From positions 109,153 to 173,152 of the forward strand of contig NMRA01000367.1 of the NCBI GenBank assembly GCA_002633005.1: 64,000 bases of DNA. Reading direction: 5' to 3'. The position numbers and the translations under genes are program-made. A model generated the notes under the pieces. The model made no database searches. It was not told the DNA's origin and saw only the letters and a program-made list of their open reading frames with translations. The stretch comes from Phoronis australis (lineage: Eukaryota > Phoronida > Phoronidae). Positions within the stretch are counted from its first letter, which is position 1, and every line of letters starts with the position of its first letter. Shown here in pieces: positions 11,901-22,959 of this stretch.

Positions 11901-14900
11901 CGTAAAAAGAATCGTAGAATTCTATGGAAGTAAAAGATATAGTTTATATACACTGTAGACGAAGAATTTTCAGAAAAAAAATGTTACTTAATCACACATA
12001 CCCAAACGAGGTGTTGTGATTGAAGGACTAGTTGAAGCCACTACTGCAGTCATTGTTGGTTGTTTTGTTGTTGTTGATGTTGTTGTTGTAGCTGTATTAA
12101 CGCTTGCCACTGACTCAGTACTCCTTCCATGTGTAACAACTGTTGCGATGAAACGCCACATTAAAACACGATGCCGGACCAGCAGATTCAATTTTTATCG
12201 ACTTTTGCTTTGTTAAAGAGTACTGGTTCTCGAATAAGTCGTAAAATCAAAAACAAATTGTATCAAGAGGAAGCAAAGGAATTGAACGAGGATTCTTATT
12301 TGCATGAATTAAAGTTCTTAGATTCATGGTAGTCCAATGGACTGCTTGAAGATTTAAACTCGAAGATGCGATTGTAATCACGGGTGGCAGACACCAAAGT
12401 TGTGTTACCGGCTGTATGAAAGATTGATTACGTGGAAATAAAAGATAGACAAGTAACATATAATATCAGCATTACCACAAAGTAACCAGCCAAGGCATGA
12501 AGTAATACAACAAAAATCAATGGTTGTGTATACAAATGTCGAAAAGCATGTTTAGTATAGGAAACCACGTGACTTCTTCAAAGGCAGAAGTAAATGGGAA
12601 CTTTTGCCCATTCGATGCAATAGACCATCATCGTTTTTCTTCCTTTTTGGCATGGTCCATTGCGAATTGAACAACGCTGCCTCAAATTTTCTGAAATGAG
12701 CACTGACAACAACCGTTAAAAATGACAGCAATTTGTTTATTAACACCGTATTGGGATATGAGCAATTTGTATTGACTTCAGTGATTCCAAATATTTGTAC
12801 ATTGTATATGCTGCAGTGTAACCTGCAAAACACTGTATGATAATACTGACCAGAAAGACGTGTTGCGACTGAAGCAAGCGTTGGGGCACTAGTCTCGGCT
12901 TCAGTCGGCTGGCTTGTTGTTGCAGACGCGCTAGTGGTTGACACAGTAGTGACGCCGGCTGCAACGGCTATTTCGATAAAGTATCTCAAGTAGTAGATGT
13001 CATATACTTGTAACCGTAATAAAACAACTTTAACAACAGTGACAGTTCTTTTTGTGACAGCGGTATCCGTTATAGTAAATGTAACAACAAAAAGGCAAGG
13101 GCAGTCGACGGTGATTGTAACGACAATAACCTATTCTGCCAGCCTTAGTAAGCAACATACTAATTGATGTGTCTAGTCTTTGTACATGAAAGCACATCAG
13201 ATGTAATATTTCATTTAAAATTGTCCCAGAATATATCAAAGGCTGTTGTAAAACAGCACAATGGCTAAAATAGTATTTTCATAAATGAAGTCACGGATTT
13301 TTTTTACTTTTTATTTTTACTTTTGCGTTTATTTCATTATTCGAAGTTCACAAATTGATATAAACACAATGAAAATGTAATACGATTTTTTTGGTAACCG
13401 AATTCAAATAATTATAGACTTGGATTCATCTCAAAGTAGAAGCAGAGGGCAAAAATTAGTGCCATTTCCGCCATAGCCCTACTTCTTCTCCAAGCAAAAT
13501 ATATGCTCTTGTTTCCGAACATATTCGCCTCATAATATTCCAATGAGTCTAGGGCATACACAGTTGTGGAGTTTTAATTACTTCAGGCAACCGCGAATGA
13601 CTCCATAAAGATGTGGGTTTTACGAGTAATTGCGATTTTAGTACCTTAGGACATCGGTGTATGAACAGCTTGACAGTTGTGTAAAATTGCATATCTTAAC
13701 CACGGAGACGGTACAGTCACAGAAACTTTTTTTGTACGAAAACAGCTTCACCATTGAAAATTGTCATTCGTCCATTAATACCAACTGCAATCAGAAGCCA
13801 ACATCTCGGAACAACAAGAGTAAAATAATTCTGGAATTCAAAGAAGTCAAAGATTTACATTTTATAGGCGGAGTACTTTCTCAAATCAGTACTTAATCAA
13901 ACTTACCCAAACGAGGTGTTGTGAATGAAGTACTAGTTGAAGACACTACCGCAGTCATTGTCGGTTGTTTTGTTGTTGTTGATATAGTTGTTGCTGCATT
14001 AACGCTTGTCATTGACTCAGTTCTGCTTCCAGTTGTAACAACTGCTGCGATGAAACGTCATATTAAAACTCTATGAAGGCCCTAGAGATTCATTTTCTAT
14101 CGACTTTGCTGTGTTAAAGAGTAAAGGTTCTCGAAGTCGAAAAATCAAAAACAAATAGGTGCAAGAAGGAAGTAAAGGAATTAAGGGAAGATTCTGATTT
14201 GCAACATCGTCAATTTAAGTTCTCAGGCTCCTCGTAGTCGAACAGATTACTTAAAGTCCTTCTCTCAAACTGCCCATGAGGTTCCAGTATCCGAAAATAC
14301 TTACTACATAAAATTTGATTTTTGACACCCTTTCTTTATATTCTTTTCGCCTTTCTTGCCAAAAGCGATTTTTTAACAGTATTTGACCCTTCTCTCTGAG
14401 CGCATGACTACCGGTTGTCAACGGTTATTTCCGTACCCACATTTCCGGCTCATCAGTTCAGGAACTTGTCCTGAAAGCCGGCATTTTCTCCTTGTATCTG
14501 AATGAGCTATCGCTTGCTCGAAAAGTCTTCATTACACTAAGCTAAAAAATAGTTGATAATTTTGAAATGGTTATTTTTTTGACTGTCAACTGGTGTTCAA
14601 GACTTGATTCGGTGTCACAAAATGATTCATATTTTTCTAAATTTTAAGTCTCAATTGCTTTCAAGTCATGTTTTGTAACTTATTGCTTCTTATATCAGGT
14701 TATCAAGTCAACAATATGAATAATCTTAATTTGAGAAATAAGCTATGTTGGATTGTGAAGCTTCAAGCCTCTAATTCTTGTTCCTTGCAACTTTATATTT
14801 TTTTAAATGATGTTTGTCAAACTCTGGTGTAAGGAAACACTATTCTGTCACCATGGTAATAGTTACATATATGTCCACTTTCATATCATGGAAACTGTTG

Positions 14901-17167
14901 CTGTTGAATAGTGTTTGTAATGCTAAATGTTGTAAAGTATTGTGCATTTTAAGTTACTTATTATGTTAAAAGTTTGAGTCATTTTGGTTAATGAATAAAA
15001 AATGATAACTTGTTGTATTGGACTTGTCATACTTATGTGCTCTAACTAGCCCCCTTTTTGGAGAACTGGAAAAAGGTCTGCCTGAGCCACAGAAGCACGA
15101 ATTCCGAAAAAAGTAGAAAATGAGACAATATTCCACTAGAAGACAGGAAGTACCAAAATTTAGAGTCTGCAATTCATACATGTAGCTCTGAATATACCCA
15201 CTGAATCTTATAGTAAAAGATAGACATTCCCAAAAATTCCAGCACCCCATTCTTTTAGGCTTGGTGCGCTCATACAAAGTCTGGGAAAATCTCTATTGAA
15301 AGCCAATAACTTTGTACAGTTCGCCAGAAGTAACCAAGTTCTAAATAAACCTTATTTGAGCGAGTGCTGTGGCCAGCGACCAGTTAGGCCTAAGAGTAGC
15401 CTTGGCGCAAAACTGTATGGGCCTACTAACAAGCTGAATTTTGACGATAGTCTTCACTGGTAGCTGGTGACTGAGGCTAACTAAGGTCTGTCGCGGCAGT
15501 GTGACACAGGACTTACCAGCCCGTAATTTCATGCAAGTGTCTGAAACTACCCTTGAATATATGCAGCATTTATGATTTGACCATTTTACTTCGACAAAAT
15601 AGCTTGGAAACCGCATGCATTTACCTTTCGCCAGTGTCTGGTCTCGATCCGCACCGGGTCCGATAGGCTGCGGTCCCGAGTCTGGCAAAATAATTTCTGT
15701 CAAAATTTATTCGCCACATTTCTTCAGCAAATTCGATAAAATTGTCCGTAATTTGATTTTATTAAAATTAAGGCGCGCTGTCGATTATTTTATCCCCGTT
15801 TGCTGGCTGGTAACAGTACAGGCACTGCTCCAGTCGCACTGACGGCGTTTTCTCGGCCTGGGTTCCTGAATGAATTGTACTTCCGGGTTCGCTACAAGTT
15901 CAAAATGGTGATGGTTCTTCTGGTGCGAATCGTGAGTGGTGCGTTCATTTAAACTTTTTTCGAGTACGGATCGTGTATTAGTTATGGGGTAGGTACTTCT
16001 TGGATCCTTATAACATCCTCTAACCATGTAATAAGGGTTAACATCGCGTGAGAGAAGGACTTTAAAACGTTACACTGGAACATGCTATGATGATAATTGT
16101 TGGCAAACACCCAAGTTGCGTTACGGAATGTGCACGAGTGATTACGTGGAGATAAAAGCTACACTAGTGATACAAAATATAAGCATCACCCCAGTGTAAC
16201 CAGCCAAAGCATAAAGTACTCTTACAAAAAATCACTGCTTTTGTATACAAATGGCGAAAAAGAATACCTAACATTGAAAATCAAAGGTCAACGGACTAGA
16301 TAAATGGGAGCCTAATCCCTTGCTTATTCCATACAACAGCCCGTCAACATTTTTCTTTTTTGGCACGGTCCATGGCGAATTGAACAACGCTGACACAAAT
16401 GTTCTCGTTTGCGCACTGACAACAATCGTTAAGCATGAAAGCAATTTGTTTATTAATACTATCTTACTATACTTGAATCATGTGTTGATTTCAATGAATG
16501 TATATAGTTGTATATGCTGCAGTGTAACCTGCAAAACACTGTTTGATCATACTGACAAGGAAGACGTGTTGTGACTGAATCGAGTGTTGAGACAATAGTC
16601 TGAGCTTCAGTCGGCTGGCTTGTTGTAGTTGCAGAAGCGCTTTTGGTTGACATAATAGTGACGCCAGTTGAAACGGCTATTGCGATAAAATGTCTCAACG
16701 AGTATGTGTAATATTCTTGTAAGCGTAATAACACAACTTCAACGATAGGGATAGTTCTACATGTATTTGTGACAGTGATATCCGTTAAAAAAATGTATTG
16801 ATTTAATCACGGTGACAGTACAACCTATGACAGTTTGATTTTTGTAGGAAAATAGTTTCGCCGCTAAAATTTGTCTTTTATCCATTAATACCAGCCTTTA
16901 TAACCGTAAATGTCATGGCAAAGTCTCGGCACAACCTTAATGCATCAAAATAATCGCGAAATTTGATGACAGTCAAATATGTACATTGTATGCATGGAGT
17001 ATTTTCTCAAAATATTACTTAATCAGACTTACCCAAACGAGGAGTTGTGATTGAAGTACTAGTTGAAGACACTACCGCAGTCATTGTCGGTTGTTTTGTT
17101 GGTGTTGATGTTATTGTTGCTGCATTAACGCTTGTCATTGACTCGGTTCTGCTTCCAGTTGTAACAA
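5327..17167 (-). CDS. Mucin-like/Ig-domain surface protein, partial gene (9 exons seen)
   Basis: Minus-strand gene assembled from exons with GT/AG borders. Transcription order is 17167-17033 (B), 16676-16557 (A), 14041-13907 (B), 12958-12851 (A), 12139-12002 (B), 10027-9938 (A), then three Ig exons, 8626-8279, 7459-7112 and 5671-5327. Every exon starts and ends in phase 1, as is usual for shuffled extracellular domains. A and B exons encode Thr/Ser-rich, Cys-free linkers suited to O-glycosylation; the last three encode about 115-residue Ig domains with the Cys..Trp..Cys pattern. A cell-surface or secreted adhesion or immune-type role is inferred from this architecture only. No signal peptide, transmembrane exon or cytoplasmic tail was found, so both ends are open. 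I do not recognise the gene. Confidence 0.7.
5832..5946. repeat. (TA)n microsatellite
   Basis: Over 100 bases of alternating TA with ATAC and ATGTAT interruptions, lying between Ig exons 2 and 3. The only simple-sequence tract of this length in the left half of the window. Confidence 0.95.
7112..7459 (-). CDS. Ig-domain exon 2
   Basis: A 348-base exon between acceptor TTATTACAG and donor AGAT|GTAAGT, phase 1 at both ends. It opens [12 protein letters not shown] and carries [19 protein letters not shown] with the first Cys and Trp, then VSCHARNS with the second Cys. The Cys-to-Trp spacing and the charged, glycine-poor body fit a C2-set-like Ig fold. It is the most divergent of the three Ig exons. 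The adjacent intron sequence has no recognisable exon. Confidence 0.8.
8279..8626 (-). CDS. Ig-domain exon 1
   Basis: A 348-base phase 1-1 exon with acceptor ATATTACAG and donor GCAT|GTAAGT. The product starts [12 protein letters not shown], then has [18 protein letters not shown] (Cys and Trp) and [10 protein letters not shown] (second Cys). Two extra cysteines (in VFCRNIT and RCSKT) are absent from the other Ig exons and could form an additional disulfide. It follows the last A-type linker exon, whose final G plus this exon's AA completes a Glu codon. Confidence 0.82.
8650..9180. other. Intron, nothing recognised
   Basis: No exon-like open frame with splice sites on either strand and no repeat shared with other parts of the window. 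Confidence 0.4.
9183..9214 (-). pseudogene. Truncated B-type exon relic
   Basis: The acceptor end of a B exon survives here: minus strand CATCGCAGCAG followed by TTGTTTCAACTAGAAGCAG, matching the starts of the B exons at 12139, 14041 and 17167. After ~20 coding bases the similarity stops, and the rest of the exon with its donor is gone. The intron beyond the acceptor (9215-9510) still aligns with the intron beside the 12.1-kb B exon. Confidence 0.7.
9938..10027 (-). CDS. A-type Thr/Ser-rich linker exon (short form)
   Basis: A 90-base phase 1-1 exon between ATCGTTACAG and donor G|GTCAGT. It reads [20 protein letters not shown] and ends TTRPP. Compared with the A exon at 12.9 kb it lacks six codons (SASATT) after VSTT, a deletion that keeps frame. 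Last linker before the Ig domains. Confidence 0.65.
10446..11436. mobile_element. Terminal-inverted-repeat element inside the exon array
   Basis: The left end TTCACCTATTTCACGAA (10446-10462) is the reverse complement of the right end (11420-11436). A second matching block, TGATCGAAAACGAGGC, sits just inside (10484-10499 and 11373-11388). The ~990-bp interior has no long coding frame and contains CTCGCC/GGGCGA-rich motifs. A ~120-base stretch (10930-11075) recurs inverted at 51670-51800. It is absent from the equivalent place in the neighbouring exon unit, so it probably inserted after that unit was duplicated. Target duplication not resolved; superfamily unknown. Confidence 0.7.
12002..12139 (-). 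CDS. B-type Thr/Ser-rich linker exon
   Basis: A 138-base phase 1-1 exon: acceptor CGCAACAG, donor TTTGG|GTATGT. The product is dominated by Thr ([18 protein letters not shown]) and ends [12 protein letters not shown]. No Cys. One codon longer than the other two B exons because of an expanded Thr run (ACA repeats), so copy length is changing by triplet slippage. Confidence 0.7.
12851..12958 (-). CDS. A-type Thr/Ser-rich linker exon
   Basis: A 108-base phase 1-1 exon with acceptor GCCGTTGCAG and donor CTG|GTCAGT. It encodes [19 protein letters not shown] and ends [10 protein letters not shown]. Best-preserved A copy, used here as reference. Confidence 0.7.
13907..14041 (-). CDS. B-type Thr/Ser-rich linker exon
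   Basis: A 135-base phase 1-1 exon, acceptor CATCGCAGCAG and donor TTTGG|GTAAGT. The reading [18 protein letters not shown], then [11 protein letters not shown], ends FTTPRL. Nearly identical at base level to the 17.0-kb copy. Confidence 0.7.
14250..16090. other. Unique DNA between exon units, no gene seen
   Basis: This block separates a B exon from the next A exon and has no counterpart in the other units, so it is probably a later insertion, or the unit broke here. Minus frames at 15277-14966 and 15703-15341 are open but not recognised. Terminal repeats were not found. Confidence 0.4.
16557..16676 (-). CDS. A-type linker exon with altered acceptor
   Basis: Coding similarity to the 12.9-kb A exon is clear ([20 protein letters not shown], donor G|GTCAGT at 16556), but the usual acceptor CAG is CAA here (plus strand TTG at 16668-16670). 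An AG nine bases upstream (AATAG, bases 16677-16678) is in frame and would add three codons. The start given assumes that site. It may also be skipped, which would keep frame because neighbours are phase 1. Confidence 0.5.
17033..17167 (-). CDS. B-type Thr/Ser-rich linker exon (most 5' seen)
   Basis: A 135-base phase 1-1 exon with acceptor CGCAGCAG and donor TTTGG|GTAAGT, encoding [18 protein letters not shown]. No further exon of this gene could be recognised to its right, so the 5' end and signal peptide are unknown. Confidence 0.68.
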
Positions 17168-17539
17168 CTGCTGCGATGAAACGTCATATTAAGACACAAT
17201 ACAAGACCAAGGGAATCAGTTTCTATCGTCTTTTGTTGTCTTAAAGAGTAAAGATTCACGAAGAAATCGAAAAATAAAGAAGAAATTGGTGCAAGAAAGG
17301 AGAAAAGGCTAGTCGTAGTCCAACGGATTGCTTACACCTTTAGAATAGAACATACGATTGTAATCACGGATATCAAACACCCAAGTAGTGTTACGTGCAA
17401 ATAAACTCTAGACAGGTGACACAAACTATGGTATTACCACAATGTAACGAGCCTAAGCAATATGTACTCCTACAAAACATCACTGTTTTTGTATACAAAT
17501 GGCGAAAAAGAATATCCAATGTTGAAAATTACAGGTGTT

Positions 17540-20500
17540 TTTCAAGGGGGTAGCTAATTCTGAACCTGGGCCCAGTCTCCAATCCCCGTAATCAGACTCG
17601 AATCGTACTCAAACTCGCAATTCATACTCGAGTACAGACTTAGCATTGGTGTAACCAATGTTGTACTCAAAAATCTGTATTCGGAATATCGAGCACGTAC
17701 TCAAATTTTGAGTATACTCGAAGTGAAGTGTATTTCATATATAGTTTGAGTACTATTTTTAAAAGAAAATTCCTCGTATGAACTCCAAATTTCAAGTTTG
17801 GTGTGGCAGTGTGCGTGGAATCGCGCTCGAAAATAAATTGGGCGGTTGTGAGACACAGAAAAATTATTCCACGAGCGAAAGGGGAAATTATCAAATTATC
17901 AAAAAAACAGAGAGAAACAGCAAATCTTTGGAAAATTTAAGGTTTCCTCCCTTATTTCAGAGCTTGAGACAATAGTTTTCTTTTTAAACCTCTTTTATCT
18001 TAACTCGCCATATTACCGCACTTCAGCTGTGGTGAGGGGCTGGCAAGATTACAGGGCGTGTACATCGGATTGTAGGATTCTCAAAGATAAGGAGACAAGG
18101 GAAAGCTTAACAACAGTTTTCCTCACTGTCAGGTAGCCTATCTTTCTCATGATGGTTTTAAACATCGTTAATTCCTTAATCACTGAGAGGAATTCCAGAT
18201 TTTGTTTGCCGATTTCTAAGTAGACGTCTCATCCCGTACAGTTCTTTGAGCCAATCGAGGCGTCAACCCAGATGTGCTTTCGAATTCAGCCTTCACTGTT
18301 TTGCTTTCGGTGACCTTTCATCTCTCTGAGGTCATGAGGCCATTTCCAAATAAGGCACCGCAATGCATTTTGGGACTGTGATGTCGGACTTGACGAGCAC
18401 GACGGCGTGTCTTTTTGGTTAACTTTCAAACACAAAGAAAAATACTCCAAACTCATCTAAAACTCACTCTATTTACGAAACCTACAAAAAGACTTGTACG
18501 CCACGACATGATACAGGTTTCATTGAATATGAGTAAAGTTTACTTTCATATTGTATACTGATTTTCACGTTTCAAGCCACTTTAAGGTTTTAGTTGGCTA
18601 ATATTAACCTACTGTACGACTAAATGTAACTAAATAAGTCCTGTTTGTGTCAAATGGTCACAATTGTTTAACAACAATTAGTGATTTCTAAGATTATCGT
18701 CAAATGACGCAATGTGTGAAAGACTGTTGCCACCTGACACTCATTTGGCATGTCGGAACACCAGGTCGAAAGACGAGGGCGACTATGAGCGAGAACTTGG
18801 CAATTATTGTGCAGACAGAGAGGAGGGTGGATACGGGCATAAAACCCGAGTAATCATTGAATCAGACATAGAATTCGATTTCCAACTTAGCGAACTTTCG
18901 TCGGCATTGAAGCCGTATGAACTCGGCCCACTGGCACGAGAAATGTTACTGACATATGTGAGCCACAACCAACTGAAGCAAGGGGTAATCAATATTCGGA
19001 AATAGACATTTCATATAATCACTGATGAAGGCCAGCGTAACACTGGGTTACTCGTATTCACTATTGCCAAGATGGAATGAGCACAGTACAATGCATAAGC
19101 CTTCTTGTAGTAGCACTCCATTGGGTTGAGGGCCTAGGATCACTCGCCCTAGAATGGAAGCAGTTTGTTCGTTATTTATAAAATTTGCACTTCAAAGTTA
19201 ACGAGTGCTTCATCGTAACACCGCTTTTGTGCGCGATCGAAACCCGTTTTTTGAATTGTGGCGAAAAAGTATGGCTTCTGACTGAATCGCATATTCCACA
19301 TTTACATTCCACACTCACGCAGGGCGCAAAAACTTTTGGAATTTGAACAAAGAGACGTTCTCATCCTATTTGCTGTTACTACAGCATCCACAAAGACACC
19401 TTTTCATGTCCGAAAAAGGCAGCTCTCCGCTGACTTTCCTCACAACTATTCAGTATCGCACTAATAAAAACAACAACGGTGGAGACGGTCTACCATCCAT
19501 TTCCTACAAACCCGATAATAGAAAACATGTTTTTTAATCTTGGCCTGTTTCTTAGCAACATGTGTACTAAAGGCAATTAAATCCCCTAAACATATCAATA
19601 CAAATCCTTTTGAGACACAGGGTTATGGTGGGAACACTTTGAGGTTCGGAAAATATAAGATTGTTTGAAAAAACTTTTTGCAAAATATTTTAATTTTAGC
19701 TAGTTAAGTCTTTAAGACCACAAACCTAAGTTTGTGGTTACAAGTTAGGCTCATTTTGCAAGGGCTCTCTCGTGACATTTGCATGCTGCAATCCTCCCAG
19801 AAACTGCACGAGTTTGTTACCTAAAAATGTCATGGGCAGTCATCCAGTCGGTGGAACGAGTTTCTAGTAAGTCGTCATGGCACTACAGAAGGTTGTCTTT
19901 GATCCGCATACATCTTTCAGGCAGGATTCCAGTTGAATCCTCAGATTGTAGATGACTGCATATAAGAATGCTGAAGTTGAAACCTACTCTTACTACACAG
20001 CGAAAACACCCTTACTTCGAACAAAACAATCTTACCATGGAAAAAAATTCTACCACTGACGCAAAGTAAATGTACCTCATGTCACCAACGAAGCCTTTTT
20101 CCTATCGTGGTGAGGATGCGCCTTAGTGTATAGGAGGCTTGAAACGACAAAACAAAAAATAAATATGCCTTTTAAACAGATGGCGACCAACCATTTCTTG
20201 GAAATCCTAACATGGGAGTTCAGTTATTCAATCTCTAAAAATTGTAAAAAAATATCAGATTCACTGTAATTAGATCACTGACGATTTATAAACTATTTGT
20301 CACTATACAGTTTTAAAAGTCTATGAGTGTGTAGATATATATTTCCGTGGATGAACTCAAAGGGTGACCCGTAAACATTTTGCAAACACATTTTCACCAC
20401 TTCTTTGTTCACATCACTTTTCCCATATAAGCGAAAGGTTTTCGGATTGGCAAGTAATACCAGGTAAGGAGAAGAGCGTTGGTTTGCTGGAGAACTAATG

Positions 20501-22900
20501 ACGAGTTTGTTTTGTGAAATTTGTAACAGAGAGAAAAAAATGCTTTGACTTCAGAATGTTTATGTAGAGATCATAAAAATTTCTTGGTAAAGAATTTGAA
20601 TTATATTTCAGTGCCAGCGAATCACTTTGTTTTTGTCTTCTAAGACACTTTGCGAAAGTGTTTTCACTCTTGGTAGCAACATTTAAAAATAAATTGCAAC
20701 AATGTATTAACGGTATATGTTTATGTACGCAGGCGATGTGTGTGGTAACCTTTCGCGTGAACTACTGTCGCTGCAACACGAGTCATAACGCTTTAATCTA
20801 AAGTATTTCCCCTTCTTATTACGAAAGCTTGCCCTTTTTATCGGAACATCTTATTTTATACTCAGAATATTACCAACAATTTTGTGACAGTGGCTAAATA
20901 TTATTTCAAATGAAGAGAAATACAATTCGTGGCATGACCAATTCTTGGATATTAAGAAAGGCACCACTAATTTCCGGCTGATTAACGATATATTTTATCT
21001 TTTAATTGCATTTTACTTATATGTTTTAGCAGCAGTGGAATCCAATCTATAACTTGAAAGTTTAGTTTCTCTGGGGTTTGCTGACAAGATGGGGTTGTTT
21101 GAACCCCCATGGCTAGCCAATGAGACCTTGTTGTAGAAGGAAAAAAATGAAGCTTCAAGAAAGAACACAAGAGGAAGTCGTTTCAACAAGAGTTACCGGT
21201 CATCCTCACAAAGGACTGGTTGACTACCTTGTGCAATTACTTGGCTTGTCGATGGAAGAGAAAACTAGTTGTTGAAAAAAATGGGAGAGGGGATTCGGAC
21301 TCCGTTGTACAGAAAGAGTTTCATTTCTAACGGTGAGCATTCATATGATTGAGGCAAAAATGTCCGCACCTGGCGACGTGGTGATGCCATGTTCTGCCAC
21401 CGACATTCTAGTGTTGCTGCTACACCATTCCTATTGAGTTACAGCAGGAAGAGATAACCAGGAAGGGACAACTAGCTAAGCCGCCGTTTTTGGCCTCCTT
21501 CCCCGGACTAATTTCAGGACTTAAGTTTCGTTTAAAAGGAAAAAGATGATTTTATCAGAGAGATTAAAGCTTTTTCTATAGAAGGATATCAAAAAAACTC
21601 ACTTTTCAACCTTAAACAGTGGTGTAATTGTACTTTGAAAATATCGACTTCAGCGCACGCAATCGCAATTTCCCACACGCAGTCACGGGTATTTAAGCTT
21701 TTCCGTCGATGTATAGATGGCGCAGTAGTCAAGTACTCCCTCATTTGCATATCAAATTTGCATGTGGGAGTTCTGAGACTCTCGCCAATTTAGTTGTTGG
21801 TCGAGCCCTTGAGTGAATAAAGCGGTGACCTCCCGCTGAGAGCACGCGCTGATGAAGATGCCACAGCTAACTCGATCGCTTCGCAATCAGGAGGTGAAAA
21901 CACTCTCATGACCGCAGTTCTGAATTCCAGCTAAGCAAGCCCTATTTCGAGGAGCAGATTTGAATTGTCTTCGTCCCCAGACTGTGGATTGCAGAGAAGA
22001 ATGATTAGAATGAGGTCAACATCGAACTTTCTGCGGCTACCTATCGCGTTGAAAGTTTGAAGTGTCAGAACCATAGACGGAGAGCGCGGGATGTCTATAA
22101 GATTCCTGTTCTTCTTCAGTTGGCGAAAACATTGCTATCGGCATAAAGAATGACCGTGAGTTATTCATTTTGAGTTGGACACCTGTATCCAAGAATAAAT
22201 ATTAATACTATGAAATATCTCACCCTACGCGTTTCGTTTCTTTGACGTTGTTTGAGGTTGCGGTATCGTGAAACAACGCCGTCGGGTGAGAGAAGTTGCA
22301 CCGAGTAACTGGAATTGGCTGCAGTTCTTTCCTTTAGAATGCCCGGACTCAACCGTGTCATTTTCTTGGCAAGTCTCTTGCCTGCCGAAATCTTTCTGAG
22401 CATTGAAGACCTCGGCCTTTTCCTGCGCCAATCAACCTTTTATCTGCTACAGAAATCTTATTCCTAATTTCCTACCATTTTAGCACACTTTGTGGCTCTG
22501 CTACAGTTAGCACTGCCATAATCGTATTTCTTATTTCCGCCACAGTATGCATACTTGGAAGTTAGTTTTGCTAAGTGTTTTTCCAAATTAAGCCACAACA
22601 GTTGTTCATCATTAAATGCCTCAGGTTCCTCGACGCAATGGACATTTCCGTCAACACAAAACGCACCCTTGCCATTCTTAAAAATCGTATATACTGTATG
22701 TGCTATAATTGCTTCGAAGGACCGGCAGTAACCGTGGCTGGAATATCTGCAGCTTCGCGACTAATTCTACAGCAAACTCCTGTTGAAATTCCCCATACTT
22801 CAAAATTCTTGTTTGCAGGTGCTGATAATAGACCGGGATCCCAGAGCTTTTTTGGGCATGAAAAGGTAACCAATTTTCTTTGGTGCCACAGTGCTCTGTG
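17540..22900. other. Long noncoding stretch
   Basis: No recognised protein, RNA or array. Imperfect ACTCGAGTA/TACTCGAAG blocks recur at 17590-17720. The longest frame is 97 codons (18712-19005, plus), with an acidic segment IIESDIEFDFQLSELSS. It overlaps a 62-codon minus frame, and neither resembles a family I know. Confidence 0.35.
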
Positions 22901-22959
22901 GGTATCCTGATGCTTGGAAATGGCCGTCTGGCTGGTTCGCTCTGGTGGGTGTGGTCAGG

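Larger units (their letters stand above)
9183..17540 (-). repeat. Tandemly duplicated exon/intron units carrying A and B linker exons
   Basis: Exons and their introns were copied together. Segments that recur include GATGAAACG-CA-AT-AAAACAC after each B exon (9216, 12147, 14049, 17175), the block with GATTGTAATCACGGGTGGCAG (9448, 12369; diverged at 16100 and 17353), and the ~300 bases left of each A exon (from about 9640, 12560 and 16260). B to B spacing is 1.9 kb where no insertion is seen (12002 to 13907). It is larger where unrelated DNA interrupts (an inverted-repeat element at 10.45-11.44 kb, and 14.25-16.09 kb). Confidence 0.8.

Noticed and set aside
18712-19005. 97-codon frame as a gene
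   Set aside because: No splice context, promoter or recognised domain, and an overlapping opposite frame of similar quality.
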